Of a stretch of DNA of 36,709 nucleotides, positions 30,275 to 36,709 are shown in pieces. Origin of the DNA: an uncultured Pelagibacteraceae bacterium (lineage in GTDB: Bacteria > Pseudomonadota > Alphaproteobacteria > Pelagibacterales > Pelagibacteraceae); the NCBI GenBank assembly GCA_902510495.1, contig CABXBX010000003.1, positions 1 through 36,709 of the forward strand, given 5' to 3'. The notes below the pieces were generated by a model that made no database searches, was not told the DNA's origin, and saw only the letters and a program-made list of their open reading frames with translations. Within the stretch, counting starts at the first letter, position 1, and every line of letters starts with the position of its first letter. The translations under genes were made by a program, and so were the position numbers.

Positions 30275-31734
30275 TTAATTATTTTATCTAATACTTTTGC
30301 CGATGATAAAACTCCTGGTACACCAGCACCAGGATGTGTTCCAGCTCCAACAAAGTACAATCCATCATATATTTCAGATTTATTATGAAATCTAAAATAA
30401 GCAGATTGTGAAAACTTTGGTTGTATTGAAAAACCAGAGCCATATTTTGTATTAAGATCATTTTCAAAATAATCAGGGGTAAGATAGAAATCTTCAATAA
30501 TATTTTCTCTAAGATTAGGCATTAGATCATTTTCCATTTTATCGATTACTAAATTTTTTATTTTTTCACCTTCAATCTTCCAATCAATTTTTGATTGATT
30601 ATTAGGAACGGGAACTAAAACATAAAAACAATCATTTCCATCAGGTGCCATAGACTTATCTGTTGCAGATGGTCTATGAAGATAATAGCTTATGTCATTA
30701 TTTAATTTTTTATTATCAAATATATCATCTAAATGTTCTTTATATTTATTCCCAAATTTTATTGTATGATGTTCTATATTCTCATAAGTTTTTTTTGTCC
30801 CAAAATAATAAACAAATAAACCCATTGAGTATTCCATTCTGTTTTTCTTCCATCTAAACAAAAATGAATTTTTAGCATTTCCATTTAACATTTTTTCATA
30901 AACAGCAGGAGGATCTGCGTTGCAAACAACATTTTGAATATTAATGCTTGTTTGATCATTTAATTGTACACCAGTAATTTTATTTCTATCAGTAATAATT
31001 TTAGCTACCTCTTTTGATTTTATTATTTTTATTCCAACTTCATTCATTAATTTTTCATAACCCTTGATAATATTTCCAGTTCCACCCATTGAATAATGTA
31101 TTCCCCATTTTTTTTCTAAATATAAAATTAATCCATAGATTGATGTTGTTGTGAAAGGATTTCCCCCAACCAATAATGGGTGCATACTTAACATTCTTCT
31201 TAATTTTTCATTCTTTATGTAAGATGAAACTAATGAATATACTGATTTATAACTTTTAAGTTTTAAAAGAGCTGGTAATTGCTGCATCATTACAAATGGC
31301 TTATCAAATGGAACGTCAGCTAGTTCTGTGAAACCTTTGTCGAAAATTTTTTTTGTAAATTCTACTAACTTCTCATAACCTAGTACATCCTCTTTACATA
31401 TTTCTCCAATTTGTCTCTTCATTTCTTCTTCATCCCCAGAGTAATTAAATCTAGTTTTGTCCTCAAAAACAAATTGATACCAAACTTTTAAAGGAGCAAG
31501 ATCTATGTAATCTTTTGGATTTTTTTCAAATAATTCAAATAACTCATTAATTAAGTATGGTGCCGTAATTACAGTTGGACCTCCATCATATATAAATCCA
31601 TTCTTTTTAAATACTCTGGCTCTTCCTCCTAGATCTGGATGTTTTTCAATTAAAGTTACATTATGACCTTTAGCTTTAAGTCGAAGGGCAGCGGCTATTC
31701 CTCCAAAACCAGAGCCAATTACAATAGAATTCAT
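30271..31734 (-). CDS. crtI: Phytoene desaturase
   Basis: IGSGFGGIAAALRLKAKGHNVTLIEKHPDLGGRA, FIYDGGPTVITAP and GLYFVGAGTHPGAGVPGVLSSAKV. Confidence 0.96.
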   Translation of the reverse strand: MNSIVIGSGFGGIAAALRLKAKGHNVTLIEKHPDLGGRARVFKKNGFIYDGGPTVITAPYLINELFELFEKNPKDYIDLAPLKVWYQFVFEDKTRFNYSGDEEEMKRQIGEICKEDVLGYEKLVEFTKKIFDKGFTELADVPFDKPFVMMQQLPALLKLKSYKSVYSLVSSYIKNEKLRRMLSMHPLLVGGNPFTTTSIYGLILYLEKKWGIHYSMGGTGNIIKGYEKLMNEVGIKIIKSKEVAKIITDRNKITGVQLNDQTSINIQNVVCNADPPAVYEKMLNGNAKNSFLFRWKKNRMEYSMGLFVYYFGTKKTYENIEHHTIKFGNKYKEHLDDIFDNKKLNNDISYYLHRPSATDKSMAPDGNDCFYVLVPVPNNQSKIDWKIEGEKIKNLVIDKMENDLMPNLRENIIEDFYLTPDYFENDLNTKYGSGFSIQPKFSQSAYFRFHNKSEIYDGLYFVGAGTHPGAGVPGVLSSAKVLDKIIK

Positions 31735-31773
31735 GGTAATAATTTATAGTTTTTTAAAAAAATTGTAAGCGTA

Positions 31774-32271
31774 TTATGAGTTAATTTTTTTTAACTCTTC
31801 TTTAGTCTCATCTAAATTTTTTTGAAATAGTGTATCTAGCTTAGACTTATCGACTGAAGTGGTGATAATTTTTTTAACCGATTCCACTGCTACCTTTATT
31901 GAGGCATCTTTTATTTCTTTGATTGCTGCTTCCTTCATTTGACCAATTTTATTTTCTGCTAAATTTTTTTTAATTTCAGATGATTTGTGAAACTTATCAT
32001 TAAGATCAATTATAAGCTTATCACTATCTTTCCTAGCTTCTTCTAGGATTTTTTTACTTTCTGATTGTGCGGTATCCAATTTCTTTTGAGCATTATCTAA
32101 AAGTGTTTTAGCTTCAGTTCTTAATTTTTCACTTTCATCAATTTCATTTTTGATCTCAGAAATTAATTTATCTAAAATAGAATTTATTTTTTGAGGTATC
32201 TTAAAATAAATAAGTATACCAAAAAAAATTATAAAAGAAACTGCCACCCAAAAAGTTGCATCAAGAGCCAT
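31774..32271 (-). CDS. atpF: ATP synthase F0 subunit b
   Basis: N-terminal TM (ALDATFWVAVSFIIFFGILIYFKIP) followed by a long charged coiled coil. Start adjusted from 32346 to MALDATFW at 32271; overlaps the b' gene 3' end. Confidence 0.9.
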   Translation of the reverse strand: MALDATFWVAVSFIIFFGILIYFKIPQKINSILDKLISEIKNEIDESEKLRTEAKTLLDNAQKKLDTAQSESKKILEEARKDSDKLIIDLNDKFHKSSEIKKNLAENKIGQMKEAAIKEIKDASIKVAVESVKKIITTSVDKSKLDTLFQKNLDETKEELKKINS

Positions 32272-32851
32272 AATATTTACCACCATTTCTTTTTGAAAGA
32301 TCCTCAACAATTGCAGATAGGCTACTATTATTAATGTCTGCTCCAATTAACTTTTTTACAATTTCTGAAGACGTTTCAATTGCAATTTGATTAATTTTTT
32401 CAGGAGCTCCTTTTCTTAATAATTCAATTTCCTTTTCTGCCTTTTTAATTTCCTCATCAATTTGATTATCTAAAACTTCTTTTTTAGAACTAATATCTTT
32501 AACAGCTTTATCTCTAGCATCTTTAAAAATATTTTTTGCCTCTAATTTTGTCTTAAAAATAATTTGATGATATTCTTTTAGTTTACTCTCACTATTTTTT
32601 CTCTGTTTTTCTGCCGCCTCAATATTCTCTTGTATTTGTGATTTTCTTAATTCTAAATTTGCACTGATCTTTGGTAGTATTAATTTAGATAAAATTACAT
32701 ATAAAGTACCAAAGGTTAACGTAAGCCAGAATATTTGTGAAATCCAAAACTCCGGATTTAATTGAGGCATACCTCCGCTTTCAGCACCAAAAACTTCTTT
32801 TATAAAAAAGAAATTAAAAAATATAAACTGAAAAAATATTTTTTTAATCAT
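32261..32851 (-). CDS. atpF': ATP synthase F0 subunit b'
   Basis: GMPQLNPEFWISQIFWLTLTFGTLYVILSKLILPKI, matching the alphaproteobacterial b' N-terminus, plus coiled coil; between atpE and atpF. Confidence 0.9.
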   Translation of the reverse strand: MIKKIFFQFIFFNFFFIKEVFGAESGGMPQLNPEFWISQIFWLTLTFGTLYVILSKLILPKISANLELRKSQIQENIEAAEKQRKNSESKLKEYHQIIFKTKLEAKNIFKDARDKAVKDISSKKEVLDNQIDEEIKKAEKEIELLRKGAPEKINQIAIETSSEIVKKLIGADINNSSLSAIVEDLSKRNGGKYYGS

Positions 32852-32854
32852 TAA

Positions 32855-33082
32855 TTAAAATGCAAAAAGAATGATTAACGCTACAACTAATCCAAACAAT
32901 CCTGTTGCCTCTGCGAGAGCAAATCCTAAAAGTAGATTAGGAAATTGTTTTTGTGCTGCAGAAGGGTTTCTCATCGCTCCTGATAAATAATTTCCAAAAA
33001 TTATTCCAATACCAACTCCGGCACCAGCTAGAGCTATGGCTGCCAAACCTGCTCCAATCATTTTTGCTGCTTCTAATTCCAT
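32855..33082 (-). CDS. atpE: ATP synthase F0 subunit c
   Basis: 75 aa, two TM helices, AGAGVGIGIIFG and FALAEATGLFGLVVALIILF with the essential Glu. Confidence 0.97.
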   Translation of the reverse strand: MELEAAKMIGAGLAAIALAGAGVGIGIIFGNYLSGAMRNPSAAQKQFPNLLLGFALAEATGLFGLVVALIILFAF

Positions 33083-33087
33083 TATAT

Positions 33088-33093
33088 CCTCCT
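33088..33093 (-). promoter_or_regulatory. Strong Shine-Dalgarno (AGGAGG) for atpE
   Basis: Minus strand reads CATAGGAGGATATA-ATG; 5-nt spacing to the atpE start. Confidence 0.75.
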
Positions 33094-33100
33094 ATGTTAA

Positions 33101-33835
33101 TTAATGGTGTAAATTTAATGCATCATTTAAATAGATGCATGTTAAGATTGCAAAAACATATGCTTGAAGAAAAGCAACTAAGATCTCCAAACCTGTTAAA
33201 GCAACCGAAAAACTCAGTGGAAGCAATCCACCAACTATTCCGAGACTTATTACAAAGCCTCCGAAAACTTTCATCATAGTATGACCTGCCATCATGTTAG
33301 CAAAAAGCCTTACAGATAAACTTACGGGTCTACTTAAGTATGATATAATTTCAATAATAACAATTAATGGCAATAAAACTATAGGAACGCCACTAGGTAC
33401 AAATAATTTTAAATAGCCGAAACCATGCTTAATAAAACCAATAATTGTTACGCCGATAAAAATAAAAGCTGCTAGTACAAAAGTAACAATAATGTGACTT
33501 GTAACAGTAAAGGTATATGGAATCATTCCAAACATATTGCAAAAAAGAACAAACATAAATAATGAAAATATAAATGAAAAATAAGGTTTAGCCTTAGAAC
33601 CTGCGGTATCACTTATCATTTTAGATACAAAAGAATAACTTAATTCACCAAGAAGTTGGATCTTATTTGGTAATATCGAGTTTTTTTTAGAGCCAAGATT
33701 AAAAATTATTAAAATAGCCAAAGAACTTATAACCATGAACAAACTTGCATTTGTAAATGAAATATCTAAATTTCCTATTTTAATTTCTGGACCAATTCTA
33801 TAAACTTCGAATTGGGTCATTGGATTTGCTGCCAT
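33101..33835 (-). CDS. atpB: ATP synthase F0 subunit a
   Basis: PVSLSVRLFANMMAGHTMMKVF, FCNMFGMIPYTFTVTSHI and AFLQAYVFAILTCIYLNDALN. Confidence 0.97.
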   Translation of the reverse strand: MAANPMTQFEVYRIGPEIKIGNLDISFTNASLFMVISSLAILIIFNLGSKKNSILPNKIQLLGELSYSFVSKMISDTAGSKAKPYFSFIFSLFMFVLFCNMFGMIPYTFTVTSHIIVTFVLAAFIFIGVTIIGFIKHGFGYLKLFVPSGVPIVLLPLIVIIEIISYLSRPVSLSVRLFANMMAGHTMMKVFGGFVISLGIVGGLLPLSFSVALTGLEILVAFLQAYVFAILTCIYLNDALNLHH

Positions 33836-33846
33836 AAATTTTTTTT

Positions 33847-34122
33847 CTATTTTTGCATATTTTTTGCAGATTTAATTACATTTGTTATTCCAGCAATTAC
33901 CCCTACAAAAAAAAATATTAAAATTAACCAGGGTTTAGTACCAAAGGTCTTGTCTAAAATAAACCCAATAATTGTCCCCACAGCAACAGCGGAAACTAGT
34001 TCTGTACTAAGCTTAAAAGCAGTGCCAATTGGGGATGGTTCATGTTTTCTATTATCCAAATCTCTTTTTGAAGCCTTTTTTTTTGCAATCTCTAAGCGAG
34101 TTTTGAATGGATCTTTTGACAT
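33847..34122 (-). CDS. atpI: ATP synthase AtpI-like accessory protein
   Basis: 91 aa, two TM helices (AFKLSTELVSAVAVGTIIGFILDKTFGTKPWLILIFFFVGVIAGITNV), immediately upstream of atpB. Confidence 0.88.
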   Translation of the reverse strand: MSKDPFKTRLEIAKKKASKRDLDNRKHEPSPIGTAFKLSTELVSAVAVGTIIGFILDKTFGTKPWLILIFFFVGVIAGITNVIKSAKNMQK

Positions 34123-34135
34123 TTTGTAAGCTTAT

Positions 34136-36532
34136 TTATGCAACCATACTCTCTGCTTTTTGTAAATCAACGGCTACTAGTTGACTAATGCCTTTTTCTG
34201 GCATTGTAACACCATAAAGCCTGTTCATTTTTGACATGGTTAAAGCATGATGAGTGACAATAATAAACTTTGTATTTGTTATTTTTATAAGCTCTTCTAG
34301 CAAACTACAAAATCTGGTTACGTTTGCATCATCCAGTGGAGCATCGACCTCATCCAATACACAAATTGGCGATGGGTTCGTTAAGAAAACAGCAAAAACC
34401 AATGATAGAGCAGTCAAAGCTTGTTCGCCACCAGATAATAAAGTTATAGATTGAAGTCTTTTACCGGGGGGACTGACTAACATTTCTAATCCAGCTTCAA
34501 GTGGATCATCAGAGTCAACTAATTCAAGTTTTGCATTTCCTCCATTAAATAATTTTGTATAAACTTCATTAAATTTTCTGTTTACTTTATCAAAAGCCTC
34601 AATTAATTTTTCTCTTCCTTTTTGATTTAATTCATTGATGCTATCTTTTAATTTTATTATAGCAGTAACCAAATCTGCTCTATCTTGTTCCATTTTTTCA
34701 ATTTCAGTCTCATACTTGTTCGTTTCTTCATCTGCTTTTAAATTTACTGAGCCCAGTTTTTCTCTTTCCTGTTTTTTTTTATCTAATAAATCCTCTTGAT
34801 TGATAGCATCAGGAAGTTCTTCAGCACCGAATAAATTTGAATTTTCTAGAATATTTTCCTCTGTCAAATTAAGCTCTGAAACAATCCTATCGATTAAATC
34901 ATTTTTTCTTTTTTTAAGCCCCTCTATTGTTGCACCTGAACTTGCTTTTCTTTCTCTAATTTGAATTGATTGTTCTTGAATCTCATTTAATTGAGTTCTA
35001 AGAGTTTCTATTTCTTTATCTGTTTTATTGATAATCAATTCATTTTGATTTTTTTCTTCTTCTGAAATTCTTAAATTTTCAGAAATTTGACCTTTTTTTT
35101 CAGCTTGTAATTTTGGTTGATTGTCTAGTTTGTCTAGCTGTAAATTTAGTTTGCTTTTCCTTTCACTAAGTTCATTTACCATTTTTTCAGAATTAGATAG
35201 TAAATTTTTCCAACTTTCTATTTCTTTATCAATCACACTTATTCTTTCATTTCTTTTAATGGATTCTTTTTTAATATTTTGATTTTTACTATAGCTATCA
35301 GCATATTCTTCAATAATTATTTTGCAGTTTTCTAAAACAATTATCGCTTCATCATTTTTTTTTGAAGCAATTAATTCTTTAACTTTATCTATTTCTATTT
35401 TTAATCTATTTTTTGCGCCATCCAAATCTTCATTAGATTGCTTTTCAGTTTGATAATACTTTGAATCTATTTCAATAAGATCATTTTTTTCTTCTTTAAG
35501 TCTTTTTTCATTTGAATTTGCATCAATAACTATTCCTTTTTCTCTGCTAATATCTTCGTCAAACGTTTGAAGAGATTTTTTAATATTTTTAATTTCATTT
35601 TGAATTCTACTATTTTCCTCGTCAAGGCTTTGAAGTTCTAAGTTAAGTCTTTGTATTTTTGATAAATTTTCAATATTTTTTTCTCTCAAAGGCGTAATTT
35701 TATCAGTTTCAGATTTAATAAGTTTTTCTAATTCTGAAATTTTATTATTATAACCACTTACTTCTCCTTCAGCTTCATTATTAATTTCATTCTCAACTGT
35801 TATTTCTTTATCGATTTCTAATAATTTTAAATAATACAATCCTGCTTCGATTTTTTTAATTTCGTTAGATATATTTTTATATTTTGTTGCTTCTTCCGCT
35901 TGTTTTTGAAGATTAGCTAACTGCTTTTCTTGTTGTCTTCTAAGTTCATCGGCTCTTTTTAAATTATTTTCTGCAGCACTTAATCTGAGCTCTGCTTCAT
36001 GTCGTCTAACATGTAATCCTGAAATTCCAGCTGCTTCCTCTAAAATAGCCCTTCTATCAGTAGGTTTTGCAGTCACAAGCGCACCAATACGACCTTGACT
36101 AATCATAGATGGTGAATGAGCGCCAGTCGACAAATCTGCAAAAAACATTTGAGCGTCTCTTGCTCTTACCTCTTTATCATTTATGTAAAACTTCGAACCT
36201 TTATCTTTTTCTATTTTTCGTCTTACATTTACTTCATCCAGTTCTCTAAATTGAATAGGACCTTCGTTATTTTCGTTAGAAACTGTCACAGATACTTCAG
36301 CTATATTTTTTGATGATTTATTTGAGGTTCCTGAAAAAATAACATCTTCCATACCCGAACCTCTCATGCTTTTTGCTGAGGTCTCTCCCATTACCCATCT
36401 TAAAGACTCTACAATGTTTGATTTACCACAACCATTTGGACCAACAATGCCTGTTAATCCCTCTTCAATAAAGAAGTTGGTTTTATCAGCAAAAGACTTA
36501 AACCCATTAAGTTGGATTTTTTTAAACTCCAT
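34136..36532 (-). CDS. smc: Chromosome segregation SMC protein, short form (798 aa)
   Basis: MEFKKIQLNGFKSFADKTNFFIEEGLTGIVGPNGCGKSNIVESLRWVMGE Walker A head; LLSGGEQALTALSLVFAVFLTNPSPICVLDEVDAPLDDANV signature and Walker B; coiled coil between. Confidence 0.92.
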   Translation of the reverse strand: MEFKKIQLNGFKSFADKTNFFIEEGLTGIVGPNGCGKSNIVESLRWVMGETSAKSMRGSGMEDVIFSGTSNKSSKNIAEVSVTVSNENNEGPIQFRELDEVNVRRKIEKDKGSKFYINDKEVRARDAQMFFADLSTGAHSPSMISQGRIGALVTAKPTDRRAILEEAAGISGLHVRRHEAELRLSAAENNLKRADELRRQQEKQLANLQKQAEEATKYKNISNEIKKIEAGLYYLKLLEIDKEITVENEINNEAEGEVSGYNNKISELEKLIKSETDKITPLREKNIENLSKIQRLNLELQSLDEENSRIQNEIKNIKKSLQTFDEDISREKGIVIDANSNEKRLKEEKNDLIEIDSKYYQTEKQSNEDLDGAKNRLKIEIDKVKELIASKKNDEAIIVLENCKIIIEEYADSYSKNQNIKKESIKRNERISVIDKEIESWKNLLSNSEKMVNELSERKSKLNLQLDKLDNQPKLQAEKKGQISENLRISEEEKNQNELIINKTDKEIETLRTQLNEIQEQSIQIRERKASSGATIEGLKKRKNDLIDRIVSELNLTEENILENSNLFGAEELPDAINQEDLLDKKKQEREKLGSVNLKADEETNKYETEIEKMEQDRADLVTAIIKLKDSINELNQKGREKLIEAFDKVNRKFNEVYTKLFNGGNAKLELVDSDDPLEAGLEMLVSPPGKRLQSITLLSGGEQALTALSLVFAVFLTNPSPICVLDEVDAPLDDANVTRFCSLLEELIKITNTKFIIVTHHALTMSKMNRLYGVTMPEKGISQLVAVDLQKAESMVA

Positions 36533-36540
36533 GAATTAAC

Positions 36541-36708
36541 TTATATCAGTTTTTCGAGAGTTTTTTTTATATTTTTGTAATTAAGGGATTTTTCGAACTT
36601 TTCATTATTGATTATTATCGTAGGAGTAGCATTTATTTTATAATTTTTACTACCCTCGATTCGATCATTTAAAACAAAATCTTCTATTTCTTTATTATTT
36701 ATGCAATT
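36541..36708 (-). CDS. DsbA/thioredoxin-fold protein, C-terminal fragment (partial at window edge)
   Basis: Reverse frame reads NCINNKEIEDFVLNDRIEGSKNYKINATPTIIINNEKFEKSLNYKNIKKTLEKLI*; the ATPTIIIN cis-Pro motif is typical of the DsbA/thioredoxin fold. Confidence 0.7.
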   Translation of the reverse strand, partial: NCINNKEIEDFVLNDRIEGSKNYKINATPTIIINNEKFEKSLNYKNIKKTLEKLI

Positions 36709-36709
36709 T

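Noticed and set aside
30288-30497. 69-aa alternate-frame ORF within crtI
   Set aside because: Out-of-frame shadow; the crtI C-terminus (GAGTHPGAGVPGVLSSAKVLDKIIK) is intact in the main frame.
27421-31734. Proteorhodopsin gene expected beside the retinal genes
   Set aside because: No 7-TM opsin ORF in the window; blh is multi-TM but its His motifs identify it as the dioxygenase.
31735-31773. TTTTTTTAAAAAA in the atpF-crtI gap as a terminator or promoter
   Set aside because: Stem is pure A/T with no loop and the possible -35/-10 spacing is poor; not enough to call either element.
32953-33279. 108-aa plus-strand ORF opposite atpE/atpB
   Set aside because: Antisense to two confidently identified conserved genes, no recognisable protein motif, low-complexity Leu-rich translation.
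33812-34129. 105-aa plus-strand ORF opposite atpI
   Set aside because: Antisense to atpI; Phe/Ile-rich translation with no motif.

Overview
This AT-rich, very gene-dense window looks like a streamlined alphaproteobacterial chromosome, most likely SAR11/Pelagibacterales (inferred from base composition, protein style and gene order; not checked by database search). It carries: a HAD-type fragment, ribF, ileS, lspA, a BamF-like lipoprotein gene and a compact pgi; rsmD, purD and a DUF2093 gene; a lipid A/Kdo/export and ubiquinone block (ubiA-msbA-waaA-lpxK-lpxL); a DUF2721 gene; a putative redox operon (62-aa CxxC protein, DoxX, pirin, quinone reductase); an L-2-haloacid dehalogenase-like gene and rsmE; an aa3-type cytochrome c oxidase operon (ctaC-ctaD-ctaB-small ORF-ctaG-ctaE-SURF1) followed by thrC and a peroxiredoxin gene; a retinal-biosynthesis cluster (crtI-crtB-crtY-blh) fused to ispH-thrB-rnhA and lying directly downstream of the ATP synthase F0 operon (atpI-B-E-F'-F); smc; and a DsbA-like fragment. 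No mobile elements, CRISPR arrays, rRNA or tRNA genes were recognised. The observations most worth checking are an unusually short SMC with no recognisable hinge domain, a T7-tract frameshift that truncates the last helix of ctaD, the light-energy gene neighbourhood beside the F0 operon, a near-perfect 18-bp dyad upstream of the CxxC/DoxX/pirin operon, an uncalled 41-aa membrane protein between ctaB and ctaG, and 17-21 bp divergent intergenic regions.
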